DNA of 64,000 nucleotides from Sphaerotilus mobilis (GTDB lineage Bacteria > Pseudomonadota > Gammaproteobacteria > Burkholderiales > Burkholderiaceae_C). Of the stretch, positions 26,487-35,119 are shown piece by piece (position 1 is the first letter of the stretch; each line of letters opens with the position of its first letter). The translations under genes and the position numbers were made by a program. Location of the stretch: the NCBI RefSeq assembly GCF_004216565.1, contig NZ_SGWV01000007.1, positions 1,106,215 through 1,170,214 of the forward strand, written 5' to 3'. Under the pieces are notes generated by a model. The model made no database searches, was not told the origin of the DNA, and saw only the letters and a list, made by a program, of their open reading frames with translations.

Positions 26487-27488
26487 TCAGGACACTTGGG
26501 GGTTCTCGATACGCGCGCCCTCCGCCGGCCCGACCAGCCCCAACCCCACCACCGCCGCCCTCACCGCCGGCCCCACCGCCGTCCCCGCCAGCGGCCCGAC
26601 CGCGTCCACCAGCGAACGTCCGTCGATGGCATGGGGCACGCGCCAGAGGTAGCTCATGCGTGCGAGTTCGCGCATGACCGGGCGGAACAGGCCGATCAGG
26701 CGGATGACGCCCCACGGCAGGCCGGCGATGCGCCAGCCGCTGGCGGGCCGATGGCCCAGGTCGGCGGCGGCTTGTTGCAGGTGGGCGAGCAGTTCATGGC
26801 CGGTCAGCGTGTGGCCTTCGAACATCAAGGTCTCGAAGACCGGCGCCGCGCCGTGCCGGCAGCGTTCGGCGACGGCCACGAAGGCACGCGCCAGGTCGGG
26901 CAGGTAGGCCCAGGCATGCGGCAGGTCCAGCGGGCCGGGGTAGACCAGCTTGCCGCGGGCGATGTCCTTGGCCATGGCCTGGTCCAGCCAGCTGCCCACG
27001 CCATGGCCGTAAAAGTCGCCGGCCCGGATCACGGTGGCCTTCATGCGGCCACGGCTGGTGCGTTCGCGCAGCTCGGCCTCCATCGCGCAGCGTTGGCGGC
27101 CCTTGGGGGTGCCGCCGGGCTGCGGGGTGTCGACATCCAGGCGTGCCGGCATGTCAGGGCCGAAGTTGTAGACGTTGCCCGGCAGCAGCAGCGTCGCGCC
27201 GAGCGCCTCGGCCACGTCCATGCCCTGTCGGGCGAGTGGCAGCAGCTCCTGGTCCCAGCGGTCGTAGGGCGGGTTGACGGCGTAGACCACCACCTGCGCG
27301 CCAACAGCCTGCGCGGCCAGCGCCGCCGTGTCGTGCAGCGGCGTGGACACCTGATCGACGCCTTCTGGCAAGGACGTGGCCTTGCGCTGCTGGGCCAGCA
27401 CCCGCCAGCCAGCGGCGGCAAAGGCGATGACGGCGGCGCTGCCCAGGCGGCCGGCGGCGCCGAGGATGAGGACGGTGGGTGCGGTCAT
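26487..27488 (-). CDS. NAD(P)-binding epimerase/NmrA-like oxidoreductase
   Basis: Rossmann-fold protein of 333 residues, starting MTAPTVLILGAAGRLGSAAV with the GxxGxxG-type dinucleotide motif (GAAGRLG). A YNFGP segment, GDFYGHGVGSW and LPDLARAFVAVAE resemble atypical extended short-chain dehydrogenases that act as epimerases or reductases. The classical YxxxK pair is not clear, so catalysis is uncertain. The ATG at 27488 has AGGAG at proper spacing and gives the fold start at residue 6. It is divergent from a LysR regulator over 116 bp containing a perfect palindrome, the normal layout for a LysR target gene. Confidence 0.8.
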   Translation of the reverse strand: MTAPTVLILGAAGRLGSAAVIAFAAAGWRVLAQQRKATSLPEGVDQVSTPLHDTAALAAQAVGAQVVVYAVNPPYDRWDQELLPLARQGMDVAEALGATLLLPGNVYNFGPDMPARLDVDTPQPGGTPKGRQRCAMEAELRERTSRGRMKATVIRAGDFYGHGVGSWLDQAMAKDIARGKLVYPGPLDLPHAWAYLPDLARAFVAVAERCRHGAAPVFETLMFEGHTLTGHELLAHLQQAAADLGHRPASGWRIAGLPWGVIRLIGLFRPVMRELARMSYLWRVPHAIDGRSLVDAVGPLAGTAVGPAVRAAVVGLGLVGPAEGARIENPQVS

Positions 27489-27563
27489 GGGCGGCTCCTG
27501 TGCGGTTCGGGTGTCCCGGCGAGAGACCGGGGATGACGTCAGTCTCGACCCCGCTGACCCATC

Positions 27564-27575
27564 CGGCAATTGCCG
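27564..27575. promoter_or_regulatory. Palindrome in the LysR/oxidoreductase divergent spacer
   Basis: CGGCAATTGCCG is a perfect 12-bp palindrome 30 bases before the LysR ATG. A related half-site GGCAAG follows at 27581-27586. LysR proteins often bind such dyads between divergent genes; binding is inferred. Confidence 0.5.
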
Positions 27576-27604
27576 AGGTCGGCAAGTCAGCCATACATTC
27601 CTGC

Positions 27605-28516
27605 ATGACTTCGACGACCTCTACCCCTTCCGGCGACTTCGACTGGGCGCTCGTGAAGAGCTTCGTGGCCGTGTTGGACGCCGGCAGCCTGATGGGTGCG
27701 GCCCGACGCCTGCAGGCGCAGCAGCCGACCTTGTCGCGCCACCTGGCCCAGCTGGAGGCGCAACTGGGCGTGCCGTTGTTCGAGCGCACGGGCCGCGGCG
27801 TCGTACCGACCGCCGCCGGGCTGGCGATCGCCGATGCCGCGCGACAGATGCAGGACGGCGCCGACACGCTCGGCCGCACGCTGCAGCGCAGCCGCGAGGC
27901 CACGTCCGGCACGGTGCGCATCACCACCAGCGACGTGGCGGCCACCTGGCTGCTGCCGCCGGTGCTGGCGGCGCTGCGACAGGCCGAGCCGGGCATCCAG
28001 GTCGAACTGGTCGCCAGCAACACGCTGACCAATCTGCTGCGCCGCGAGGCCGACATCGCGGTGCGCATGTTGCGCCCGACCCAGGGTTCGCTGATCGCAC
28101 GCAAGCTCGGCGAGGTCGGCATCTGCGCCGCTGCCCACGCGAGCTACCTGCAGCGCGCCGGCACGCCGCGCCGGCCTGAGGACCTGGCCGAGCACACCCT
28201 GATCGGCTATGACAGCGACACGACCATCGAGCAGGGTTTCGCCAGACTGGGCCTGCCACTGCCTCGCAGCCGGTTCGCGCTGCGCACCGACAACCAGATC
28301 GTCTACAGCCAACTGGTGGCGGCCGGCGCCGGCATCGGCTTCATCGCCGCCTACACCCTGCCGAACCTGGGCGGCGTCCAGCCGCTGCTGCCGATGCTGA
28401 AGATCCCGCCGCTCCCTTGCTGGCTGGCGGTGCACCGAGAGATCCGCGGCAACCCGGTCGTGCGGCGGGTCTACGACTTCCTGGCGCAGCGGCTGCCGCC
28501 CGCGTTGACGGGTTGA
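27605..28516 (+). CDS. LysR-family transcriptional regulator
   Basis: Regulator of 303 residues. The N-terminal winged helix-turn-helix is clear: FVAVLDAGSLMGAARRLQAQ, then QPTLSRHLAQLEAQLGVPLF, then ERTGRGVVPTAAG. The C-terminal effector domain begins near GTVRITTSDVAATWLLP and contains LIARKLGEVGICAAAHASYL. It probably controls the divergent oxidoreductase gene and its own transcription. The ATG at 27605 is chosen because upstream codons overlap the divergent control region. Effector unknown. Confidence 0.92.
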   Translation: MTSTTSTPSGDFDWALVKSFVAVLDAGSLMGAARRLQAQQPTLSRHLAQLEAQLGVPLFERTGRGVVPTAAGLAIADAARQMQDGADTLGRTLQRSREATSGTVRITTSDVAATWLLPPVLAALRQAEPGIQVELVASNTLTNLLRREADIAVRMLRPTQGSLIARKLGEVGICAAAHASYLQRAGTPRRPEDLAEHTLIGYDSDTTIEQGFARLGLPLPRSRFALRTDNQIVYSQLVAAGAGIGFIAAYTLPNLGGVQPLLPMLKIPPLPCWLAVHREIRGNPVVRRVYDFLAQRLPPALTG

Positions 28517-28527
28517 CGGGTTGACGG
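28505..28527. repeat. Short tandem repeat over the lysR stop
   Basis: Three copies of an 8-mer (TTGACGGG, TTGACGGG, TTGACGG) overlap the end of the LysR gene, whose stop TGA lies within the second copy. Confidence 0.8.
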
Positions 28528-28581
28528 AGGCTCCGGGATAGCCTCGTCCCCAGCCGCCCTCCCCCCTCCTACGATGCCGCC

Positions 28582-28965
28582 ATGCCCCGCCTTGCCGTTC
28601 TGCTCCTGGCCGCTCTGACCCCGCTGGCCAATGCCCAGCCTGCCAGCTTCACGGTCCCCAGCTGCGTCTCCGGCTCGCCCGGCCTGACGCTGCCGGTCAC
28701 GACCGAGCAGGCCATGCTCGACCCCGGGGACCGGCAGCGTTTCCAGCAGGCGGCCGAGGCGCGTTACCCGCTCTACCAGCGGGGCGGCCATGTGCCGGCC
28801 GAGGTGCTGCTGCTGCGGCGAGGGGGCCGCTGGGTCTATGTGACGCTGTGGCGGCAAGGGCACCGGGGCACCTGTTTCGCGGCCCTGTTTGCTGCCGAGC
28901 GCTTCGATGTCACGCCCGCCTGGCTGGAGAAGTACCGGCCGGCGGCGATGGGGCGGGACGACTGA
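28582..28965 (+). CDS. Small exported protein of unknown function
   Basis: A 127-residue protein with a classical signal peptide, MPRLAVLLLAALTPLANA, and probable cleavage after ANA. The mature part is about 108 residues with two cysteines that could form a disulfide (in PSCVSG and GTCFAAL), a QRGGHVPAEVLLLRRGGRWVYV beta-like segment and no known domain. It is probably periplasmic. It stands alone between the LysR gene and another small unknown gene. Confidence 0.65.
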   Translation: MPRLAVLLLAALTPLANAQPASFTVPSCVSGSPGLTLPVTTEQAMLDPGDRQRFQQAAEARYPLYQRGGHVPAEVLLLRRGGRWVYVTLWRQGHRGTCFAALFAAERFDVTPAWLEKYRPAAMGRDD

Positions 28966-28981
28966 TCGGGGCGCCACATCC

Positions 28982-29020
28982 GAGCGTCCGATCCGCGCGT
29001 CCGATCCGCGCGTCCGACCC
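28982..29020. repeat. 13-bp tandem repeat, three copies
   Basis: Units GAGCGTCCGATCC, GCGCGTCCGATCC and GCGCGTCCGACCC lie directly downstream of the small exported protein gene. Non-coding. Confidence 0.8.
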
Positions 29021-29108
29021 CCATGTCCTCGCGCCGATCAAGACTTCGTGCACACCCGGATGCGGGGGATGGCATCCCGCCGACGTGCCGGCCCGGCATC
29101 ATGGCGCG

Positions 29109-29543
29109 ATGACCCTCGACCCCCGCGCCCCGCCCACGCGCGCCTACGCCGGTGGCCCGACGCTGCCCGGTGAGCCGGTGCAGATCTGGATCCGATCCAA
29201 CCACCCGAGCGACCGCAGCGGCGACGTCGTCGTGACCGTGCGTCCCGGTGAATCACACGCCGGTCTGAGCTACGAGCAGGTGGCCGAATCGCTGCAGGCG
29301 CACGGCTGGGTCGACCTGCCGCGCGAGGCACCGGCAACGCCGCCGGCGCCGGCCCTGGCGGCGGTGCGCGCGGCCTATGTCGCCCGCTTCCCGGGCGTGA
29401 AGGTGCCACGGCCTTTCGCCGTCACCGACGAGGAACTCGCCGCCGCACTGGCGGCCGCCATCGCCGCCGGCACGCCGGTGGCCGAAGACCATGATTGGTG
29501 GGCGTGGGTGCCGACCGATCCGGGCCGCACCGCTCAGGCCTGA
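29109..29543 (+). CDS. Hypothetical protein, 144 residues
   Basis: Unrecognised soluble protein starting MTLDPRAPPTRAYAGGPTLP. A short middle segment SGDVVVTVRPGESHAGLSYEQV is followed by an Ala/Pro linker and an acidic, Trp-containing end (EDHDWWAWVPTDPG). No signal peptide or membrane segment. I start at the ATG at 29109; the frame is open upstream to 28848 but that part overlaps repeats and the preceding gene, and looks non-natural. Codon use fits the genome. Existence is moderately likely, function unknown. Confidence 0.5.
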   Translation: MTLDPRAPPTRAYAGGPTLPGEPVQIWIRSNHPSDRSGDVVVTVRPGESHAGLSYEQVAESLQAHGWVDLPREAPATPPAPALAAVRAAYVARFPGVKVPRPFAVTDEELAAALAAAIAAGTPVAEDHDWWAWVPTDPGRTAQA

Positions 29544-29691
29544 TCTGCCCCGACCGGCCCCGACCGGCGCTGACTCGCCCTGACCCCGCCTGAGCGCCCG
29601 CGCCCCGCCTCGGTGTAGACCCGGGGCTGCGCGCACCCCGCTTCCTGCGCATGCTGGCATCGACGCGGACCCTTCGGTCCCGAGGGATGCC

Positions 29692-30711
29692 ATGAACACG
29701 GACCACGAACTGGCCGACTGGCGCGCGCTGGCGCTGCGCCTGGAACACGAGGTTGCCCAGGTGGTGATCGGCCAGGCGCCGACGCTGCGGCTGATCAATG
29801 TGGCGATCTTTGCGCGCGGCCATGTGCTGCTCGAAGGCGACGTGGGCGTGGGCAAGACCACCGTGCTGCGTGCCTTTGCGCGCGGCATCGGCGGCGACTT
29901 CGAGCGGGTCGAGGGCACCGTCGACCTGATGCCCGGCGACTTGATCTATCACACCCATGTCGATGCCGACGGCAAGCCACGCATCGACCCCGGCCCGCTG
30001 CTGCGCCACGGCGAGCGGCTGACGACCTTCTTCTTCAACGAGATCAACCGGGCCCGGCCGCAGGTGCAGTCGCTGCTGCTGCGGGCGATGGCCGAACGCA
30101 CCGTGTCGGCCTTCGGGCGCGAACACCGCTTCCCGCACATGACGGTGTTCGCCGACCGCAACCGGATCGAGAAGGAAGAGACCTTCGAGCTGGCCTCGGC
30201 CGCCCGTGATCGCTTCATGTTCGAGCTGGGCATGAGCAAGCCGGTCGACCGCGAGGTGCGCCGCGCGCTGGTCTTCGACACCGCCTTCCACGACGCCGAC
30301 CGGCTGATCGAGCGGGTCACGCCCGGCCTGCTGCCCTGGGAGCGGCTCAACGAGATCGGCGCGCGGATCCAGCACGGCGTGCGCAGCAGCCAGACCCTGG
30401 AGCGCTACGTGCTGGACCTGTGGGAGGCCAGCGAGGACCCGCAGCGTTTTGGCGTGCGCCTGAGTGGCATCGACATGGACCGCCTGGTGCTGGCCGGCGC
30501 CAGCCCGCGCGGCATGAGCGCCCTGCTGCGCGCCGCCCGCGTGGTCGCCTGGCTGGACGGCCGCAGCCACCTGCGGCCCGATGACGTGCAGGCGGTGCTG
30601 CCGACGGTGCTGGGGCACCGGATCTTCTTCACGCCGGTCCATGAGCTGCGCCGCGCCGAACTGGCGCCGGCCCTGGTGCGGGCCATCATGGATCAGGTGG
30701 CCGCACCTTGA
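29692..30711 (+). CDS. mxaR: MoxR-family AAA+ ATPase, first gene of an mxaRSACKL-like operon
   Basis: Cytoplasmic AAA+ ATPase of 339 residues. Walker A is EGDVGVGKTTVLRAFARG, Walker B/sensor FFFNEINRARPQVQSLLLRAM, and ADRNRIEKEETFELASAARDRF replaces the usual ATQNPxExEGTYxLPEAQLDRF. MoxR proteins act as chaperones with von Willebrand-factor A proteins; MxaR and its neighbours are needed to assemble calcium-loaded methanol dehydrogenase in methylotrophs. The symbol is assigned from gene order (ATPase, DUF58, MxaA-like, two VWA proteins and a small TPR-like one). Its TGA is followed within 12 bp by the next start. Confidence 0.85.
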   Translation: MNTDHELADWRALALRLEHEVAQVVIGQAPTLRLINVAIFARGHVLLEGDVGVGKTTVLRAFARGIGGDFERVEGTVDLMPGDLIYHTHVDADGKPRIDPGPLLRHGERLTTFFFNEINRARPQVQSLLLRAMAERTVSAFGREHRFPHMTVFADRNRIEKEETFELASAARDRFMFELGMSKPVDREVRRALVFDTAFHDADRLIERVTPGLLPWERLNEIGARIQHGVRSSQTLERYVLDLWEASEDPQRFGVRLSGIDMDRLVLAGASPRGMSALLRAARVVAWLDGRSHLRPDDVQAVLPTVLGHRIFFTPVHELRRAELAPALVRAIMDQVAAP

Positions 30712-30722
30712 GGACGGACGCG

Positions 30723-31607
30723 ATGACGTCGCCCGCCGCCGAGTTCCACTACCGCCTGCCCGGCAGCGTCGGTGGCCTGCGACCCGGCGCCCATGCCGGT
30801 CGCAGCCTGGGCACCGGCTTGGCCTTCGCGGCGCATCGCCGCCTGTTCGACCACCCGGACCCGCGCCGGCTCGATCTGCGGGCCAGCCTGCGCGACCCCG
30901 GCGGCGAGTGGCTGGTACGCATCCAGCGCCAGCGTGCGGCGGTGGTCGTGCAGGCGGTGGTGGACGTGTCGGCGTCGATGCGCTTCGGCTCGGCGCGGCC
31001 CAAGCTGCACGTCGTCGCCGACCTCATCGAGGCCCTTGGTCACAGCGCCTTCCGCAGTGGTGATGCGCTCGGCCTGCTGGCCTGCGACGACGCGCCGCGC
31101 GACGACCTGCAGGTGAGCCCGCGCCACAGCCGGGGCGCCGGCCTGGCCATGGCCGATGCGCTGCGGCGCGTCGCCGCCGAGCCGGCCGCGGCAGATGCCC
31201 ACGCCAGCGAGCGCGGCGCCCGGGCGCTGGCCACGCAACTCGGCCGGCTGGCCGGGCGCGAGGGGCTGGTCTTCGTGGTGTCGGATTTCCACGGCCCGCT
31301 CGATCACCTGGGCCCGGCGCTGGCACGTCTGGCACCCGCCTGCGTGGTGCCGCTGGTGGTCTGGGACCCGGCCGAGGTCGAGCCGCCCGAGGCCCGCGCG
31401 CTGCTGGCCGTCAGCGATGCCGAGACCGGCGAGCGCCGCACGCTGTGGCTGCGCGATCGCCTGCGCCAGCAGTGGCGCGACGCCGTGGCCGAACGCCGCG
31501 CGACGCTGAAGGCGCTGTTCGCCGCCCACGGCCTGGCGCCCTTCCACCTGCAAGGCTTTTTTGACCCCGAGGCACTGACGCGGCACTTCCTGGAGGCGGT
31601 CGCATGA
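30723..31607 (+). CDS. mxaS: DUF58 protein, MxaS-like
   Basis: A 294-residue DUF58/VWA-like partner of the preceding ATPase. LRPGAHAGRSLGTGLAFAAH and RRLDLRASLRDPGGEWLVR open the protein; a VWA-like core contains VVDVSASMRFG (DxSxS metal site) and VFVVSDFHGPLDHL. No membrane segment is seen, so it is probably cytoplasmic or peripheral. The ATG at 30723 has GAGGA about eight bases before; a TTG at 30708 overlapping the mxaR stop is an alternative. Ends in an ATGA overlap with the next gene. Confidence 0.78.
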   Translation: MTSPAAEFHYRLPGSVGGLRPGAHAGRSLGTGLAFAAHRRLFDHPDPRRLDLRASLRDPGGEWLVRIQRQRAAVVVQAVVDVSASMRFGSARPKLHVVADLIEALGHSAFRSGDALGLLACDDAPRDDLQVSPRHSRGAGLAMADALRRVAAEPAAADAHASERGARALATQLGRLAGREGLVFVVSDFHGPLDHLGPALARLAPACVVPLVVWDPAEVEPPEARALLAVSDAETGERRTLWLRDRLRQQWRDAVAERRATLKALFAAHGLAPFHLQGFFDPEALTRHFLEAVA

Positions 31608-32509
31608 GGGCCCGCGCCGCGCGACGCGCCGCTGCGGCCGGGCTGGTCATGACCATGGCCCTGGCCCTGGCCCCGACCACCTTCACGGCCGCTGCCGAGC
31701 CGCGGATCGAACAACCGCGCAGCTTCGGCCACGTCATCGGCGACGTGCTGAGCCAGCGCGTGCTGCTGGAGGTCGACGGCCGCGAGCTGACGCCCACCGC
31801 GCTGCCCGCCGCCGACCGGGTCGGGCTGTGGCTGGAACGGCGCACGCCGCGGCTCGAACGCGATGCACAGGGCCGGCGCTGGCTGGTGATCGAGCACCAG
31901 GTCATCAATGCCCCGACGGCCTTGACCGAGACCCGCCTGCCGGCCCTGCAGCTGACGACGGTGGGCGGCGCGGTGCTGGCGCTGCCGGCCTGGCCGATCC
32001 GGATCGGGCCGATCACGCCGGCCGAGTCGGGCGGTGCCGACGAGGCCGCCGCGCTGCGACCGGACCGGCTCATGTCGGCCGGCGACGCTGCGCCGCTGGA
32101 ACACCAGCAGCGCCTGTCGATCGCCCTGCTGGCCGGCGTGCTGCTGGCCTGGGCCGGCTGGTGGGCGGGCCGCAACGCGATCGAGGCCCGCCGCCTGCCC
32201 TTCGCCTCGGCCTGGCGACAGATGCGCCGGCTCGATGAGGCCGATCCGCAGGCCTGGCGCGCACTGCACCACGCGATCAACGCCAGTGCCGGGCAGGTCG
32301 TGCAAGGCTCGACGCTGGCCACGCTGCTGGCCGACCGGCCGGCGCTGCGGCCCTTGTTGCCCTTGCAAGGTGATCTGGACGCGTTTTTCCAGGCCTCTGA
32401 CGCGCGTTTCTTCGCCGATGTCGACGGCGACGCCTCGACGGCGCCGGCCTTCCCGCTGAAACGGCTGGCCCGCGCCCTGCGCACGGCCGAACGGCGCGGG
32501 GCGCGATGA
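31604..32509 (+). CDS. mxaA: MxaA-like exported membrane-anchored protein
   Basis: A 301-residue protein with an N-terminal signal sequence (GLVMTMALALAPTTFTAAA), a periplasmic beta-rich domain (RSFGHVIGDVLSQRVLLEVD, WLVIEHQVINAPTALTETR), one transmembrane helix near residues 166-186 (LSIALLAGVLLAWAGWWAG) and a cytoplasmic helical tail. This layout matches MxaA, implicated in calcium insertion into methanol dehydrogenase. The name rests on position and architecture; sequence recognition alone is weaker. ATGA overlaps at both ends indicate tight translational coupling. Confidence 0.68.
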   Translation: MRARAARRAAAAGLVMTMALALAPTTFTAAAEPRIEQPRSFGHVIGDVLSQRVLLEVDGRELTPTALPAADRVGLWLERRTPRLERDAQGRRWLVIEHQVINAPTALTETRLPALQLTTVGGAVLALPAWPIRIGPITPAESGGADEAAALRPDRLMSAGDAAPLEHQQRLSIALLAGVLLAWAGWWAGRNAIEARRLPFASAWRQMRRLDEADPQAWRALHHAINASAGQVVQGSTLATLLADRPALRPLLPLQGDLDAFFQASDARFFADVDGDASTAPAFPLKRLARALRTAERRGAR

Positions 32510-33561
32510 ACGTGGACCTCGCCGTGGACCTGGTCACGGGCATCGACCTGGCGCAGCCGCTCTGGCTGCTGCTCTTGCCGCTGGCGGTCCTGCCCCTGCT
32601 GCGTCGGCGCCGCGACACCCTGACCCTCGCCACCATCGCCTGGCTGCCACACGACCGCGTCGGCCGGTTCGCCGGGCTGCTGTGGCGGGCCTTTGCGGTG
32701 CTGGCGATCGCCGGCATCGTCGTCGGCCTGGCCGGACCGGGCCGCAGCGGCGCGCAGCAGCTGCGCACCGGGCGCGGCGCGGAGATCCTGATCCTGATGG
32801 ACCGCAGTTCCAGCATGGACGCCAACACGCTGCAGAAGGACGTCAAGTCCGGCGGCCAATTCAACGCCAGCCGGCCGACCAAGATCGCGGTGGTGCGCGA
32901 GCTGCTGAGCGAGTTCGTCGCCAAGCGGCCTGATGACCGCTTCGCGCTGATGACCTTCAGCACCCAGGCCATGCTGGTCGCCCCCTTCAGCGATTCCCAC
33001 GCCACGGTGCAGGCCGGCCTGCAGGCCACCGCGATCGGCCGCGGCCTGCCCGACACGCTGATGGGCCGGGCGCTGCAGGCGGCGATCGGGCAGTTTGCCG
33101 ACCGGCCGTATTCGGGCAGCCGCATCGTCCTGATCGTCTCTGACGGCGGTGCCCGGCTGGACGAGGGCCAGCGCCAGCGCATCGCCGCCGGCCTGGCGCG
33201 CCACCGCATCGGCCTGTACTGGGTCTACATCCGCAGCAGCCCCAACTCGCCCGACCTGAGCCGCGACGTCGCCGGCACGCTCGATTCGGACGAGGAACAG
33301 GCCCTGCACGACTTCTTCCGCAGCCTGGCCACGCCCTACCGGCTCTACCAGACCGACGACGCCGAGGCGATGGCGCAGGCCATGGCCGAGATCGACCGGC
33401 AACAGAACCTGCCGCTGTCGACGCTCGAACGCCTGCCCCGCCGTGACCTCAGCCCGGCCTGCTACCTGGCCGCCCTGCTCGCCTGTCTGGGCCTGCTGGC
33501 CTGCCGCGCGCTGCAGCTCGAACGCTGGCCGGACCCGGGCCGAAGCGGAGTCCCCCGATGA
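32506..33561 (+). CDS. mxaC: VWA-domain membrane protein, MxaC-like
   Basis: A 351-residue protein. Two N-terminal hydrophobic segments (PLWLLLLPLAVLPLL and LLWRAFAVLAIAGIVVGLAG) precede a von Willebrand A domain with a complete MIDAS start, LILMDRSSSMD near residue 97, then DDRFALMTFSTQ and RIVLIVSDGG. A C-terminal helix (CYLAALLACLGLLACRAL) anchors it again. This is the BatA/MxaC type topology with the metal-binding domain on the periplasmic side. Coupled by 4-bp overlaps to the genes on both sides. Confidence 0.75.
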   Translation: MNVDLAVDLVTGIDLAQPLWLLLLPLAVLPLLRRRRDTLTLATIAWLPHDRVGRFAGLLWRAFAVLAIAGIVVGLAGPGRSGAQQLRTGRGAEILILMDRSSSMDANTLQKDVKSGGQFNASRPTKIAVVRELLSEFVAKRPDDRFALMTFSTQAMLVAPFSDSHATVQAGLQATAIGRGLPDTLMGRALQAAIGQFADRPYSGSRIVLIVSDGGARLDEGQRQRIAAGLARHRIGLYWVYIRSSPNSPDLSRDVAGTLDSDEEQALHDFFRSLATPYRLYQTDDAEAMAQAMAEIDRQQNLPLSTLERLPRRDLSPACYLAALLACLGLLACRALQLERWPDPGRSGVPR

Positions 33562-34133
33562 AACGCCGCACCCTGCACCTGCTGTTCGCGCTCGCCGCGC
33601 TGGTGGCCACCTTGTTGCTGGTCGTGCAGACGTGGCGGCTGCGCCAGCACCAGGCGCTGGACGCGGCGATCAGCCGCGCGGCGCAGTCCTCCAAGGACGC
33701 AGCCGCCCTCGACTCCACGCTGCGCGATGCCCCGCGCGAGGTCCGCCTGGCCCGCGCCACCGCGCTGGCCCGGGCCGGCGAACACGAGGCCGCGACGCGG
33801 CTCTACAGCGGCCTGATCGAACCCGGTCAGGTCGATGCGGTCGGGCGCGCCGCGCTGTTCGACCTGGGCAATCTCCACCTGCGGCAAGCCCTCGCGTCCG
33901 CCACCCCGGCCAACGCGACCGAGCCAGCCACCAGCCCGCTGGTCGAGCTGGCCAAGCAGCGCTACCGCGACCTGCTGCGGCTGGCGCCGGACGACTGGGA
34001 TGCGCGCCACAACCTCGAACGTGCGCTGCGGCTCTCGCCCGAGCAGGAGGAAGCCGTCGCCGAGCCCGACAACGAGCCGGTCGAACGCCGCAACGTGCAA
34101 CTGCGCGGCATGAAGGCGGGCGACCTGCCATGA
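33558..34133 (+). CDS. mxaK: MxaK-like TPR-type membrane protein
   Basis: A 191-residue protein with an N-terminal membrane helix (LHLLFALAALVATLLLVVQT) and a helical, tetratricopeptide-like periplasmic part: LARATALARAGEHEAATRLYSG, ALFDLGNLHLRQAL, YRDLLRLAPDDWDARHNLE. This arrangement, between two VWA genes, is that of MxaK. Overlaps both neighbours by 4 bp (ATGA). The assignment is mainly by context. Confidence 0.65.
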   Translation: MKRRTLHLLFALAALVATLLLVVQTWRLRQHQALDAAISRAAQSSKDAAALDSTLRDAPREVRLARATALARAGEHEAATRLYSGLIEPGQVDAVGRAALFDLGNLHLRQALASATPANATEPATSPLVELAKQRYRDLLRLAPDDWDARHNLERALRLSPEQEEAVAEPDNEPVERRNVQLRGMKAGDLP

Positions 34134-35044
34134 GCCGGCTGGCTGACCTGGCGACGATGCTGCGCCCGCAACGGGCCTTCGTCGCCGCGACCTTGCTGCT
34201 CGCCGCTGCGGTCTGGCTGCCACCGCTGACGCTGCAGCGGCCGACCTGGCGCTACCTCGTCACCTTCGACGTCACCCAGAGCATGGACGTGCCCGACCAG
34301 TTGCTGGACGGTGTGCCGGTCTCGCGCCTGGCGATGTCGCGCGCGGCGGCCCGACTGGCGTTGGCGCGCCTGCCCTGCGGCTCACAACTGGGTTGGTCGG
34401 TCTTTGCCGACTACCGGGTGATGCTGCTGATGGCGCCGGTGGAGGTCTGCGCCAACCACGAGGGCCTGCTGGCCGCGCTGGAGGCGATCGACGGCCGCAT
34501 GCGCTGGGCCAACGCCAGCAAGGTCGGCAAGGGCGCCAGCTGGGTGGTGCGCACGGCCCGCGCGATCGACCCGCAGACCCGCGCCGTCTTCCTGACCGAC
34601 GGCCACGAGTCACCGCCGCTGCGCAGCGCCAGCGAGACGCCGCCGGTGCAGGACCTGACGCCCGGCGAGATCGGCGGCTGGCTGATCGGCGTTGGCGGCG
34701 ACCTGCCGCAACGCATCCCGCGCCACGACGACGACGGCCGCGACCTCGGCTTCTGGGCCGCCGAGGACGTCGTCCAGCGCTTCGGCCCGGACACGCCGGG
34801 CACGGCGCATGAACACCTCTCGGAACTGCGCGAGCCCCACCTGCGCGCGCTCGGCGATCTGCTGGGCTTGGGCTACCGCCGGCTGTCCCACCCATCCGAC
34901 CTGGCCGACGCCATGCTCGATCCGGCCCTGGTCACCCGCGCCCCGGTCCCGACCGACCTGCGCTGGCTGCCGGCGCTGCTGGGGCTGGCGGTGCTGGTGG
35001 GGCGCTTCGTGCCGGAGGGATGGCGGCGCCGCACCCGGGCCTGA
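34130..35044 (+). CDS. mxaL: Second VWA-domain membrane protein, MxaL-like
   Basis: A 304-residue protein. One N-terminal hydrophobic helix (FVAATLLLAAAVWLPPLTL) leads into a VWA domain with MIDAS DVTQSMD near residue 47 and RAVFLTDGHESPPL. A hydrophobic segment near the C-terminus (LPALLGLAVLVGRFV) precedes a basic tail. It is the last gene of the overlapping six-gene set; 75 bp separate it from the unrelated methyltransferase. Gene order R-S-A-C-K-L is complete, but mxaFJGI and mxaD are not in the window. Confidence 0.72.
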   Translation: MSRLADLATMLRPQRAFVAATLLLAAAVWLPPLTLQRPTWRYLVTFDVTQSMDVPDQLLDGVPVSRLAMSRAAARLALARLPCGSQLGWSVFADYRVMLLMAPVEVCANHEGLLAALEAIDGRMRWANASKVGKGASWVVRTARAIDPQTRAVFLTDGHESPPLRSASETPPVQDLTPGEIGGWLIGVGGDLPQRIPRHDDDGRDLGFWAAEDVVQRFGPDTPGTAHEHLSELREPHLRALGDLLGLGYRRLSHPSDLADAMLDPALVTRAPVPTDLRWLPALLGLAVLVGRFVPEGWRRRTRA

Positions 35045-35119
35045 CACCGCGCGGTCGAGCAGGCCTGCCTACACTCGCCGGCCCGTCGCACGAACCGGCC
35101 GCGTCGCCGCCAGACCTCC

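Noticed and set aside
26263..26652. Plus-strand frame of 129 codons after hsdR
   Set aside because: Overlaps the hsdR stop and the 3' end of the convergent oxidoreductase gene; low-complexity Ser/Arg/Pro content and no ribosome-binding site.
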